Source: JAIBJN01 sp963811635
Lineage (GTDB): Bacteria; Actinomycetota; Thermoleophilia; Gaiellales; Gaiellaceae
Length of the DNA: 64,000 nt
Direction of reading: 5' to 3'
NCBI GenBank assembly: GCA_963811635.1
Contig: CAWESB010000015.1
Location: 62,001 to 126,000 of the forward strand
Position 1 is the stretch's first letter. Each line of letters begins with the position of its first letter. Below, in pieces: positions 51,322-59,953 of the stretch. Under the pieces are notes generated by a model, which did no database searches, had not been told where the DNA came from, and saw only the letters and a program-made list of their open reading frames with translations. A program made the position numbers and the translations under genes.

Positions 51322-52625
51322 AGGCTGGAGGGGGAGCGCCCGGCGACGGGCGCTCCCCGCCCTCCCCGAGCGCGGCGGGGTGACCGAGCATCGACAGCTC
51401 GGCGATGTCGCGTCGGAAGAAGAGGGCAACCGTCCAGTCGAGCGACGACGCGGAGCTTGCGCGAGACGAGCGGCAGCTGGAAGAGGTGGTACGTCCGGGT
51501 CACGAACCAGCCCAGGAACCCGCGCAGGCGGATGCCCACGACGTCCGCGATTCCCTTGTAGCGCCCGAGGGTCGCGACCTGGCCGAGCTCGCGGTAGCGG
51601 TATGGCTTGACGTCGCCCTTGAGATTCTTGGCCAGCCGCCGAGCCTGGCGGAGCGCGTGCTGGCAGGTGGGCGGGTCGAACTTGTCCGGCGTCGCCTCGT
51701 TGGGCACGCGAGCGCAGTCGCCGAGTGCCCAGACGTGCTCACGGCCCTCGACCTGGAGGGTCGGGCCGACGATCACCCGGCCGCGCTCGTCGAGCGGGAG
51801 GCCCAGCTCGGAGAGGAGCGGGTGCGCCGTGACCCCGGCCGTCCAGACCACCGTGTGGGTCTCGAAGCGCGTCCCGTCCGACAGCGTGGCGCTCTCGGCG
51901 TCGAGCGAGTCGAGGGTCGTCGAGACGCGGATGTCGACGCCGCGCTTCGTCAGCTCGCGCGCGGCGTACTCGCCGAGCCGCCTGGGGATCTCGGGCAGGA
52001 TCTTGGGCGCCGCGTCGACGAGCACCCAGCGCTGCGACGCGGTCCTCAGGTCGGGGTAGTAGCGCAGGGCGTCGCGCACGAGGTCGGAGAGCTCGGCGAG
52101 CGCCTCGACGCCCGCGTAGCCGGCGCCGACGAAGACGAAGGTCAGGTGGCGTTCGACGTTTTCCCGGTCGGCGCTGGCCGCCTCCAGCTCGCGCAGCACG
52201 TGGTTGCGGAGGTGGATGGCGTCGGCCAGCGACTTGAAGCCGAGCGCATGCTCTCCGAGCCCCGGGATCGGCAGCGCCCGCGGGATCGCGCCGAGCGTGA
52301 CCACGAGGTGCTCGTACTCAACCTCCAGCTCGCCCTCGGCGGAGACGACGTGCACGCGCCGGGCCTCCTCGTCCAGCGTCGTCGCGCGTCCGAGCAGCAG
52401 CTCCGAGTGCGGGCACATGACGCGGAGGGGAACGACCACGTGCCGCGGCTCGAGCGTCCCGGAGGCCGCCTCCGGGAGCATCGGCGTGTAGAGCATGAAG
52501 TTCTCGGGGCTGACGATCGTCGAGCCGGCGGAGCCGACGAGGCGAGCCACGTAGGCGCCCGCGAAGCCGCCGCCGAGGACGAGAGTGCCGCCGCGCGCGG
52601 CGCGAGTCGTCACCCCACCAGTCAT
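51318..52625 (-). CDS. Type II NADH dehydrogenase (NDH-2), C-terminus shifted out of frame
   Basis: NDH-2 passes electrons from NADH to quinone without pumping protons. The protein has the FAD motif TLVLGGGFAGAYVARLV, NADH motif FVFVGAGYAGVEALAEL and ALGDCARV. About 40 residues from the end the frame reads LDGCPLLPTRHRR, which is not NDH-like. If one base near 51439-51442 is removed the sequence becomes DWTVALFFRRDIAELSMLGHP, a normal membrane-binding C-terminus, ending at 51314. This is an apparent one-base insertion. ATG 52625 starts the gene. It is divergent from TIGR00725. Confidence 0.88.
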   Translation of the reverse strand: MTGGVTTRAARGGTLVLGGGFAGAYVARLVGSAGSTIVSPENFMLYTPMLPEAASGTLEPRHVVVPLRVMCPHSELLLGRATTLDEEARRVHVVSAEGELEVEYEHLVVTLGAIPRALPIPGLGEHALGFKSLADAIHLRNHVLRELEAASADRENVERHLTFVFVGAGYAGVEALAELSDLVRDALRYYPDLRTASQRWVLVDAAPKILPEIPRRLGEYAARELTKRGVDIRVSTTLDSLDAESATLSDGTRFETHTVVWTAGVTAHPLLSELGLPLDERGRVIVGPTLQVEGREHVWALGDCARVPNEATPDKFDPPTCQHALRQARRLAKNLKGDVKPYRYRELGQVATLGRYKGIADVVGIRLRGFLGWFVTRTYHLFQLPLVSRKLRVVARLDGCPLLPTRHRRAVDARSPRRARGGRGAPVAGRSPSSL

Positions 52626-52630
52626 ATCAT
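52625..52630 (+). promoter_or_regulatory. -10-like element for the TIGR00725 gene (leaderless)
   Basis: TATCAT lies 7 nt before GTG 52638 and overlaps the first base of the divergent NDH-2 ATG. Confidence 0.4.
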
Positions 52631-52637
52631 CGGCCGT

Positions 52638-53087
52638 GTGCAGATCGCGGTGATCGGCAGCGGGGCCGAGTGGGCCGGCCAGGCGGAGGAGGTCGGCCGC
52701 CTGCTCGCGGAGCGGGGGTGCGTTGTCGTCTGCGGCGGGCTGGGGGAGGTCATGGAGGCGGCGGCGCGCGGTGCGAAGGAAGCCGGCGGCACGACCGTGG
52801 GGATCCTTCCCGGCGAGAGCGCCCGCGACGCCAACCGCTGGATCGACTACGCGGTTGCTACCGGCACCGGCCATGCCCGAAACCTCGCCGTCGTCGCGTC
52901 CTGCGAGGCGGCGGTCGCGGTAGGCGGCCGCTGGGGGACGGCCGCGGAGATCTCCTACGCCCGCGTGCTCGGCCGACCGGTCGTCGTCCTCGGCGACGGT
53001 CCCGGGGTCGAGGGCGACGGCATCGAGCACGCGGGGACGCCGGCGGAGGCAGTCGAGCTCGCTCTCGGGCTGGTCGAGGCCCGCTAG
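52638..53087 (+). CDS. TIGR00725/LOG-like nucleotide-binding protein
   Basis: The 149-residue protein has a Rossmann-like fold with VQIAVIGSG, VVCGGLGEVMEAAARGAKEAGG (PGGxGTxxE-related), VGILPG and AVAVGGRWGTAAEISYARVLG. It belongs to the TIGR00725 branch of the lysine-decarboxylase-like/LOG superfamily. Some relatives are nucleoside-5'-monophosphate phosphoribohydrolases; this branch is not characterised. The longer open frame upstream is an NDH-2 shadow. Confidence 0.85.
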   Translation: MQIAVIGSGAEWAGQAEEVGRLLAERGCVVVCGGLGEVMEAAARGAKEAGGTTVGILPGESARDANRWIDYAVATGTGHARNLAVVASCEAAVAVGGRWGTAAEISYARVLGRPVVVLGDGPGVEGDGIEHAGTPAEAVELALGLVEAR

Positions 53088-53088
53088 C

Positions 53089-53217
53089 GTGGCTCTCGAG
53101 ATGCGCACCGAGTGCGACGGCGTGCGCGACCGCGTTTACGGGGATGCCGACCGCGATGTTGCGCGCGTCGACCGCGGCCGAGACATCGTCCGCAGCATCG
53201 CCGCGTTCCTCCCCTAG
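53089..53217 (+). CDS. Possible small ORF of 42 residues
   Basis: GTG 53089 (or ATG 53101) opens a short frame with MRTECDGVRDRVYGD and RGRDIVRSIAAFLP. It begins 2 nt after the TIGR00725 stop and its TAG shares a CTAG with the helicase stop, as with real convergent pairs here. Composition is coding-like but less biased than in neighbours. It may be a genuine small protein or chance. Confidence 0.25.
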   Translation: MALEMRTECDGVRDRVYGDADRDVARVDRGRDIVRSIAAFLP

Positions 53218-55457
53218 CCTCCCGCCCGCAGCATGCGGCCGAGGAGGGTCGAGGCGCCCGCCTTGTCCAGGAACTCGTTGAGGTTGCCGCACTTCGGCGA
53301 CTGGACGCAGGAGGGGCAGCCGTCGGCGCACGGGCAGCCGGCGAGCAGGTGTTCCGTGTCTCCGACCCAGCCCTCGAGCTCGTCGTAGCCCCGCCGCGCG
53401 ATTCCGACACCGCCCGGATGGCCGTCGTAGACGAAGACGGTGGGGCGGCCGGTCTGGAAGTGGAGGTTGGTGGAGAGGCCGCCGATGTCCCAGCGGTCGC
53501 ACATGGCCCAGAGGGGCAGGATGGCGATCATCGCGTGCTCGGCGGCGTGCAGGGAGCCGAGGAGCTTGGGGAGAGGCTGCAGCCCGTCGAGCTGCTCGTC
53601 GGAGGGCACGTACCAGATCGCCTCCGTCTCGAAGGTCGACGGCGGGAGGTCGAGCGCGACCAGCTCCAGGGTCGCCTGGTCGCGGATCGACTTCCGCTGG
53701 TAGGCGATCACCTGCTCGGTGACGCTCACTCGGCCGAAGAAGACCTCCAGGCCGAGCCGCCGGCCTGACAGCTCGGCCTCCTCGATTGCGGTCGTCGTCT
53801 CCTTCTTGGCCTGCGTGTAGTAGTCGCCCGAGAAGGGCTCGACCACGGCCGTGCGGGCGGGCAGGTCGAGCTCGAGGACGCGGTAGGACTCGCCCAGGTG
53901 GAGGTAGACGGCGCCCTCGTGCACCGTCGAGTACGCGCGTTCCCGCTCCACGAGTCCGAGGAGGGTGCCGGTGCCGGCGTCGATCACCGCGACCGACTCC
54001 GGGCTGGCCGAGCGCAGCGCGACGCGGCCCGCCGGGTAGTCCTTGCCGGCCCAGACGATCCCGGCCTTCGTCTTCCGCAGCTCGCCTCCGGCGACGAGCA
54101 CCTCCGCCCGCTCCAACGCGGCATCGCCGAGCGTCTCCCGGTCCCGGTCGTCGAGCGGCGCCTCGAAGGCGGCGGAGAGGACGTGCCCGTCGAGGATCCG
54201 CGGGTTCGCATGGTCGAGGATGGCCGCCTCGACCCGCCGCTCCAGGAGCGCCTCGGGCTCCCGCATGAAGAACTGGTCGAGCGCGTCCTCGCTCGCCACC
54301 AGCACGGCGAGGCCCTGGCTGCGGCGCCCCGCGCGCCCCCACTGCTGGCGCAGGCTCGCGACGGTGCCGGGGAAGCCGACGGAGATGGCGCAGTCGAGGA
54401 GGCCGATGTCGATGCCGAGCTCGAGTGCGTCCGTCGCGGTCACGCCGAGCAGCTCCCCCTCGACGAGCCGGCGCTCGATCTCGCGGCGCTGGGCCGGCGT
54501 GTAGCCGGCCCGGTAGGGCGACAGGCGCGCGGCCGTCTCTGCGTCCAGCCGCTCGCCGGCGAAGCGGTGGATCAGCTCGGTCGCCTTGCGGCTCTTGGCG
54601 AAGCAGATCGTGCGCAGCCCCCGTGAGACGAGCTCGGCGAGGAGCCGCGCGCCCTCCCCGAGCGCGCTGGCGCGCAGCTGCAGCGGCTCGTCCAACACCG
54701 GTGGATTCCAGAAGGCGATCGTCCGGGCGGCCCGAGGCGCCGCGTCGGCGTCGATCACGGTCGCGTCGAGGCCGAGCAGAGAATGTGCGAGCTCGCCGGG
54801 GTTGGCGATCGTCGCCGAGGCGAGGAGAAACTGTGGGTCGGCGCCGTAGATCTGCGCCGCGCGGCGCAGGCGCCTGAGCACGTTGGCGACGTGCGACCCG
54901 AAGACGCCGCGGTAGACGTGCGCCTCGTCGACGACGACGTAGCGGAGGTTCGAGAGCACGTCCGCCCAGCGGTCGTGGTGGGGGAGGACGCCTACGTGCA
55001 GCATGTCCGGGTTGGTCAGGATCGCGTTCGCCCACTTGCGGATCTGCCAACGCCGCTCGTGCTCCGTGTCCCCGTCGTAGATGGCCGGCTTGACCCGCGG
55101 GACCTTCAGCTCGGCGAGGGAGCGTGCCTGGTCCTGCGCGAGGGCCTTCGTCGGATAGAGGTAGAGCGCGCGAAGCTTCGGGTCCGCGGCCAGTGCGTCG
55201 AGGACCGGGAGGTTGAAGGCGAGCGTCTTGCCGCTGGCGGTGCCTGTCGCGACGACCAGGTGCTCGCCGCGGCGCGCGGCCGCGAGCGCCTCTGCCTGGT
55301 GGGCGAAGAGCGTCTGGATGCCCCGGTCACGCAGCGCCGCCTCGAGGCGGGGATGGAGGTCGGGCAGCGGGACGGTGCGCGCCTCGCGGCCGGGGACCTC
55401 GGTCAGGTAGGCGAGCTCCTCCCCCTCGAGCATTCCCTCCCAGGTCACGACCGCCAT
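53214..55457 (-). CDS. MrfA/Hrq1-type DEAD/DEAH helicase with C-terminal zinc-binding DUF1998 region
   Basis: The 747-residue helicase has Walker A TGTASGKTLAF, DEAH in VVVDEAHVYRGVFGSH, SATIANP, and motifs V and VI in GVTATDALELGIDIG and RQQWGRAGRRSQG. The C-terminus carries the DUF1998 region with a Cys cluster (CPCADGCPSCVQSPKCGNLN). MrfA of Bacillus acts in mitomycin-C/crosslink excision repair. ATG 55457 has TAGCAT (55465-55470) 7 nt upstream. It is divergent from thiD. Confidence 0.93.
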   Translation of the reverse strand: MAVVTWEGMLEGEELAYLTEVPGREARTVPLPDLHPRLEAALRDRGIQTLFAHQAEALAAARRGEHLVVATGTASGKTLAFNLPVLDALAADPKLRALYLYPTKALAQDQARSLAELKVPRVKPAIYDGDTEHERRWQIRKWANAILTNPDMLHVGVLPHHDRWADVLSNLRYVVVDEAHVYRGVFGSHVANVLRRLRRAAQIYGADPQFLLASATIANPGELAHSLLGLDATVIDADAAPRAARTIAFWNPPVLDEPLQLRASALGEGARLLAELVSRGLRTICFAKSRKATELIHRFAGERLDAETAARLSPYRAGYTPAQRREIERRLVEGELLGVTATDALELGIDIGLLDCAISVGFPGTVASLRQQWGRAGRRSQGLAVLVASEDALDQFFMREPEALLERRVEAAILDHANPRILDGHVLSAAFEAPLDDRDRETLGDAALERAEVLVAGGELRKTKAGIVWAGKDYPAGRVALRSASPESVAVIDAGTGTLLGLVERERAYSTVHEGAVYLHLGESYRVLELDLPARTAVVEPFSGDYYTQAKKETTTAIEEAELSGRRLGLEVFFGRVSVTEQVIAYQRKSIRDQATLELVALDLPPSTFETEAIWYVPSDEQLDGLQPLPKLLGSLHAAEHAMIAILPLWAMCDRWDIGGLSTNLHFQTGRPTVFVYDGHPGGVGIARRGYDELEGWVGDTEHLLAGCPCADGCPSCVQSPKCGNLNEFLDKAGASTLLGRMLRAGG

Positions 55458-55464
55458 GAGGCCG

Positions 55465-55474
55465 ATGCTAGCTT
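55465..55474. promoter_or_regulatory. Overlapping divergent -10-like elements, helicase/thiD
   Basis: TAGCAT on the minus strand (55465-55470) is 7 nt from the helicase ATG, and TAGCTT on the plus strand (55469-55474) is 9 nt from the thiD GTG. Both sit in the sequence atgctagctt. Confidence 0.4.
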
Positions 55475-55483
55475 TCGTCGTCC

Positions 55484-56296
55484 GTGGTACCCCGGTGTCT
55501 CACGATCGCGACTTCGGACTCCGGCGGAGGCGCAGGTATCCAGGCGGATCTGAAGGCGTTCGCGGCGCTCGGCTGCCACGGCACGAGCGCGATCGTCGCC
55601 CTCACCGCTCAGAACACCGTCTCGGTGGCCGGCGTCCACGAGGCGCCGCCCGCCTTCGTCCGGGCGCAGCTGGACGCCGTCTTCGACGACATTGGCGTGG
55701 ACGCGGCCAAGACGGGCATGCTCTTCAGCGCGCGGATCATCGAGGCGGTGGCCGACTTCCTCGGCGGGCTGGAGGTCCCGCTCGTCGTCGACCCGGTCAT
55801 GATCGCGGCCTCCGGCGCGACGCTCCTCCAGGACGACGCGGTCTCCGTGCTCGTTGCCGAGCTCTTCCCGCTCGCCACCGTCGTCACGCCGAACCTGCAC
55901 GAGGCCTGCGCGCTGCTCGGCGTCACGTACGACGACCGCGCAGACCGCCGCGCGCTCGCCGAGGGCCTGCACGGCCTGGGCGCTGCTGCCGTCGTCGTCA
56001 CCGGCGGCCACGGCGCCGAAGCCGTGGACTGGCTCTTCGACGGCGAGCGCCACGTGCCCATCCCCGTCGAGCGCTACGGCGACGAGACGACCCACGGCGC
56101 CGGTTGCACGCACTCGGCGAGCCTGACCGCGCTCCTGGCCCGCGGTGAGAGCCTCGAGGAGGCGGCGCGCGGGGCGGCGGCGATCGCAACCGAGGCGGTC
56201 AAGAACGGCCTGGCCGGCATTGGGGCCGGCTCGGGCCCCGTCGACGTCTTCGATCTTGAGGCTCTCGGAGCTCGGGGAGTTCGGGCTCCTCGCTGA
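55484..56296 (+). CDS. thiD: Hydroxymethylpyrimidine/phosphomethylpyrimidine kinase ThiD
   Basis: ThiD makes HMP-pyrophosphate for thiamine synthesis. The 270-residue protein has IATSDSGGGAGIQADLKAFAA, DPVMIAASGATLL, VVTPNLHEACALLG and the catalytic THGAGCTHSASL (anion hole GxGC). The usual SGGDS order is present as SDSGGGAG. GTG 55484 is used. It overlaps thiL by about 41 nt. Confidence 0.94.
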   Translation: MVPRCLTIATSDSGGGAGIQADLKAFAALGCHGTSAIVALTAQNTVSVAGVHEAPPAFVRAQLDAVFDDIGVDAAKTGMLFSARIIEAVADFLGGLEVPLVVDPVMIAASGATLLQDDAVSVLVAELFPLATVVTPNLHEACALLGVTYDDRADRRALAEGLHGLGAAAVVVTGGHGAEAVDWLFDGERHVPIPVERYGDETTHGAGCTHSASLTALLARGESLEEAARGAAAIATEAVKNGLAGIGAGSGPVDVFDLEALGARGVRAPR

Positions 56297-57113
56297 GCTC
56301 GAGCGTCGCGGCCTCGTCCGCGGCCAGGACGCCGAGGGCGCCCTGCTCGGCGACGGCGTGGTCGTCACCCAGGACACGCTCGTCGAAGGCGTCCACTTCC
56401 GCCGCGAGTGGACGTCCTGGCACGACCTCGGCTACAAGGCGGCCGCGGTCAACCTGAGCGACCTGGCCGCTCTCGGCGCCGAGCCCGAGGCGCTGCTCGT
56501 CGGCCTCGCGCTTCCGGCCGACACGGAGGTCGAGGCGATCGCCGAGCTCTATGAAGGCCTGGGCGAGCCCGGCGTGTCCGTGGCGGGGGGCGACACGACG
56601 CGGGCGGGCGCGGTCGTCCTCGCCGTGACCGCCGTGGGCCGCAGCGAGCGTGTTCCCGGACGGGCCGGCGCCCTGCCTGGAGATGTCCTGGTCGTCACCG
56701 GCCCGCTCGGCGCCGCCGCGGCCGGCCTCCACGCGCTCCGCGAGGATCGTCCGGGGTTCGACGAGCTCGTCGAGCGGTACCGGCGCCCGCCGCTTCGCCT
56801 GGCTGAAGGCCGACGACTCGCGCGCCTCGCGCACGCGCTGGTCGACCTCTCGGACGGAATCGCGGGCGACGCAGCCCGCATTGCCGCCCGCTCGGGCTGC
56901 GGGATCGTGCTCGAGCCGGAACGGATTCCCCGGGCGCCGCGGATCGAGGAGGTCGCCGACCTTCCCTTCTGGACGATGGGAGAGGACTACGAGCTGCTGG
57001 CCGCCCTGGCGCCGGAGGACGTCGAGGCGTCCGGGTGCACGGTCGTCGGCGGCTGCGTCGAGGGTGAGGGCGTCGAGCCCTCGGGTCTCGCCGGCTGGGA
57101 TTCCTTCGACTAG
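56256..57113 (+). CDS. thiL: Thiamine-monophosphate kinase ThiL
   Basis: ThiL phosphorylates TMP to TPP. It has SELGEFGLLAELERRG, VTQDTLVEGVHF, VNLSDLAALGAEP, GLGEPGVSVAGGDTTRAG and DLSDGIAGDAARIAARSG, the AIR-synthase-like ATP site. TTG 56256 is chosen from the conserved N-terminus. The usual GDDAA at the front is GQDAEGALLGDG here. It forms an operon with thiD. The stop shares CTAG with trxA. Confidence 0.93.
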   Translation: MRLSELGEFGLLAELERRGLVRGQDAEGALLGDGVVVTQDTLVEGVHFRREWTSWHDLGYKAAAVNLSDLAALGAEPEALLVGLALPADTEVEAIAELYEGLGEPGVSVAGGDTTRAGAVVLAVTAVGRSERVPGRAGALPGDVLVVTGPLGAAAAGLHALREDRPGFDELVERYRRPPLRLAEGRRLARLAHALVDLSDGIAGDAARIAARSGCGIVLEPERIPRAPRIEEVADLPFWTMGEDYELLAALAPEDVEASGCTVVGGCVEGEGVEPSGLAGWDSFD

Positions 57114-57442
57114 GCCGCCGGCCTGAGCCAGCGCTCCCAGGCGCCTTCGTAGTGGCTGCGCGAGCGGGCGCCGACGATCGTCTCGCGGGCGTCGCCGTTC
57201 TCGAAGAGGATCACGGTCGGGATCGAGAGGACGTTGTAGCGCGCCTGGGTGTCGGGGTTCTCGTCGACGTTCAGCTTCACGAACCTGACGCGCTCGTGCT
57301 CGTCGGCCATGTCGGAGAGGATCGGGCCGACGACGCGGCACGGGCCGCACCACGGCGCCCAGAAGTCGACGACCACGGGAACCTCCGCCTGGAGGACCTC
57401 GCGCTCGAAGTCCGCGTCTCCCACCTCGACGAGCTCAGCCAT
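57110..57442 (-). CDS. trxA: Thioredoxin
   Basis: The 110-residue protein has VDFWAPWCGPCRVVGPIL with Cys32 and Cys35, the redox site, then VNVDEN-like KLNVDENPDTQARYNVLSIP (cis-Pro) and TVILFENGD. It reduces protein disulfides in the cytoplasm. ATG 57442 starts the real gene; the frame upstream is a shadow. It is convergent with thiL. Confidence 0.95.
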   Translation of the reverse strand: MAELVEVGDADFEREVLQAEVPVVVDFWAPWCGPCRVVGPILSDMADEHERVRFVKLNVDENPDTQARYNVLSIPTVILFENGDARETIVGARSRSHYEGAWERWLRPAA

Positions 57443-57464
57443 TCTGCTCGCACTATAGCCCCGG

Positions 57465-58190
57465 TCAGAGACGTCCCCGAGCGGCCGCAATGCGCAGGGC
57501 GGGCACGCGCACGACCGCCTCGAGGACGATCTTCGGGCCCATCTTCGACCCTCCCTCGGTGCGGTCGGCGAACCGGATCGGCACCTCCTCGACGGTGAAC
57601 CCGGCCCTGATCGCCCGGAAGACCGTCTCGATCTGGAAGGCGTAGCCGCGGGACTCGATCCGGCTCGGGTCGACGGCCTCGAGCACCTGCCGCCGGTAGA
57701 CTTTGAACCCCGAGGTCGTGTCGTGCACGGGGATGCCGAGGATCGTGCGTGCGTACACAGATCCGCCCCGGCTGACGAAGCGCCGAAGCGCCCCCCAGTT
57801 CTCCGTGCCGCCACCGGGCACGTAGCGCGAGCCGAGGGCGATGCCTGCACGCGAGGTCGCCGCGGCGAGGCGTGGGAGGTCGGCCGGGTCGTGCGAGAAG
57901 TCGCAGTCGATGGTGGCAACGAGCTCGGCACCGTTGCCTAGGGCCCAGTCGAACCCGGCGACATAGGCCGGCCCGAGGCCCTCCTTGCGGTCGCGGTGAA
58001 GCACGTGCAGGAACCCGCGCTCGCGCGCCAGGCCGTCCGCGAGCTTGCCCGTCCCATCCGGCGACGAATCGTCGATGACCAGTACGTGCGCGTCCGGCTC
58101 GTGGGCCTCGAGCACCCCGCCGAGGGCGTCGATCATCGGCTCGAGATTCTCGCGCTCGTTGTAGGTGGGGACGCAGACGACCAGCCGCAC
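57465..58190 (-). CDS. Polyprenol-phosphate mannosyltransferase (DPM1-like GT2)
   Basis: The 241-residue GT2 enzyme has VCVPTYNERENLEPMIDAL, VLVIDDSSPDGTG, the DxD-like TIDCDFSHDP and GSRYVPGGG, like DPM1 and bacterial Ppm1. It has no C-terminal membrane helices. It moves mannose from GDP to polyprenyl phosphate, which would feed GT-C transferases such as the GT87 protein at 8.5 kb. GTG 58190 is the start; the very long open frame beyond it is a polX shadow. Donor sugar is inferred from the family. Confidence 0.92.
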   Translation of the reverse strand: MRLVVCVPTYNERENLEPMIDALGGVLEAHEPDAHVLVIDDSSPDGTGKLADGLARERGFLHVLHRDRKEGLGPAYVAGFDWALGNGAELVATIDCDFSHDPADLPRLAAATSRAGIALGSRYVPGGGTENWGALRRFVSRGGSVYARTILGIPVHDTTSGFKVYRRQVLEAVDPSRIESRGYAFQIETVFRAIRAGFTVEEVPIRFADRTEGGSKMGPKIVLEAVVRVPALRIAAARGRL

Positions 58191-58195
58191 GCGCG

Positions 58196-58201
58196 TATCA
58201 T
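58196..58201 (+). promoter_or_regulatory. -10-like element for polX (leaderless)
   Basis: TATCAT lies 7 nt before GTG 58209, between the divergent starts of the DPM1-like gene and polX, which are only 18 nt apart. Confidence 0.45.
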
Positions 58202-58208
58202 CGCCGCC

Positions 58209-59927
58209 GTGCCCGCCAAGCTGCCGACGAACACCGAGCTGGCCGAGCGCTTCGAGCTTCTGGCGGACATGCTCGAGCTCGACGGCGCGGATGCTTTCCG
58301 GCTCGCGGCCTACCGTCGCGCCGCCGCGCGGATCCGCGACTCCGCCGTCCCCGTCGCGCAGCTGGCGATCGACGGCAAGGCGACGCGGCTCTCGGGAATC
58401 GGCGGCACGATCGAGGGCAAGATCGTCGAGTACGTCGACACGGGCGACATGGCGGCGCTCGCGAAGCTGCGTGCCAAGCTGCCGCCCGGGCTCGTCGAGG
58501 TCATGCACGTCCCCGGCCTCGGGCCCAAGACGGCCCGCAAGCTCTGGTCGGAACTGGGCGTCGAGACGCTCGACGACCTGCGCGTGGCCGCCGAGCAGGA
58601 GCGCCTGCGGGGGCTGCCAGGACTCGGCGCGAAGACCGAGGAGAAGGTGCTGAAGGAGCTGGCGACGCCGAAGGTCTCGGTGGCGACAGGGCGCACGCTC
58701 CTCGGCAAGGCGCTCCCGGCGGCCCGCCGCGCCGTCGAGGAGATCGAGGCGAGCGGCCTGGCCGAGCGGGTGAGCGAGGCGGGGAGCGTTCGCCGCCGGC
58801 TCGAGACGACGAAGGACCTGGATCTGATCGCGACCGCGGACGACCCTCCGGCCTTGACGAGGTTCTTCACCGAGCGTGACTGGGTCGCCGAGGTGGTCGC
58901 GCTGGGAGGCACGAAGGCCACGGTCGTCTCGCACGAGGGCCTGCGCTTCGACCTCCGCGTCGTGCCGCCGGAGTGCTACGGGAATCTGCTCCAGCACTTC
59001 ACCGGGTCGAAGGACCACAACGTCGCCCTGCGTGAGGACGCCGTGAAGCGCGGCCTCTCGGTCAGCGAATACGGGGTCGTCACCGTCGAGAGCGGCGAGA
59101 ACGTCCAGGCAAGTGACGAGGAGGCCGTCTACGCGCACCTCGGCTACGCCTGGATCCCGCCGGAGCTGCGCGAGAATCGGGGAGAGCTCGAGGCGGCGCG
59201 GAAGGGGGATCTGCCGGCGCTCGTGGAGCTCGCCGACCTCAAGGGCGACCTGCACATGCACACCGACTGGTCGGACGGGCGCGCCTCCCTGGACGAGATG
59301 GTGCTGGCCGCAAAGGAGCGGGGTCACCGCTACATCGCCATCTGCGACCACGCCCGGCGACTGCGGGACGGGCGGCTGGAAGCGCAGACGGAGGCGATCG
59401 AGGCCGTCTCGAAGCAGGTCTCCGGCATCACGGTTCTGAAGGGCATCGAGGTCGACATCCGTGCGGACGGGAGCCTCGACTTCGATGACGTCGCGCTCGC
59501 CGAGCGCGACTGGGTGATGGCGTCGATCCACTCCGGCTTCGACGGAGCGCGGGAGAAGCTGACCGACCGACTGGTCGCGGCGATGCAGAACCCCCACGTC
59601 GACTGCATCGGCCACCCGACCGGCCGCAAGATCAACAAGCGGCCGCCGTACGAGCTCGACTTCGAGCGCGTGTGCGAGGTCGCCGCGGGGACGGGGACGT
59701 TCCTCGAGCTGAACGCCCAGCCCGACCGCCTCGACCTGACCGACACGCTCGCGCGGGCCGCAGCCGAGGCGGGCGTGCGCCTTGTCATTTCCACGGACGC
59801 CCACCGGATCCACGAGCTCGACAACCTCGAGCTGGCCGTCGCCCAGGCCCGCCGCGGCTGGATCACCGCCGAGCAGGTCGTGAACACGCGCACCTGGGCT
59901 CAGGTGAAGAAGCTTCAGAAGCGATGA
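58209..59927 (+). CDS. polX: DNA polymerase/3'-5' exonuclease PolX
   Basis: This 572-residue family X polymerase has helix-hairpin-helix repeats (IGGTIEGKIVEYVDTG, VPGLGPKTARKLW, LPGLGAKTEEK), a pol-beta palm with GSVRRRLETTKDLDLIA and LRFDLRVVPPECYG, and a C-terminal PHP domain with DLHMHTDWSDG, CDHARR, EVDIRADGSLDFDD, IGHPTGRKIN and STDAHRIHELDN. It fills gaps in base-excision repair; the PHP domain is an exonuclease or AP endonuclease. GTG 58209 has a leaderless -10. Confidence 0.95.
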   Translation: MPAKLPTNTELAERFELLADMLELDGADAFRLAAYRRAAARIRDSAVPVAQLAIDGKATRLSGIGGTIEGKIVEYVDTGDMAALAKLRAKLPPGLVEVMHVPGLGPKTARKLWSELGVETLDDLRVAAEQERLRGLPGLGAKTEEKVLKELATPKVSVATGRTLLGKALPAARRAVEEIEASGLAERVSEAGSVRRRLETTKDLDLIATADDPPALTRFFTERDWVAEVVALGGTKATVVSHEGLRFDLRVVPPECYGNLLQHFTGSKDHNVALREDAVKRGLSVSEYGVVTVESGENVQASDEEAVYAHLGYAWIPPELRENRGELEAARKGDLPALVELADLKGDLHMHTDWSDGRASLDEMVLAAKERGHRYIAICDHARRLRDGRLEAQTEAIEAVSKQVSGITVLKGIEVDIRADGSLDFDDVALAERDWVMASIHSGFDGAREKLTDRLVAAMQNPHVDCIGHPTGRKINKRPPYELDFERVCEVAAGTGTFLELNAQPDRLDLTDTLARAAAEAGVRLVISTDAHRIHELDNLELAVAQARRGWITAEQVVNTRTWAQVKKLQKR

Positions 59928-59953
59928 GCGAGGGCTGACGGGAACGCGAGGTG

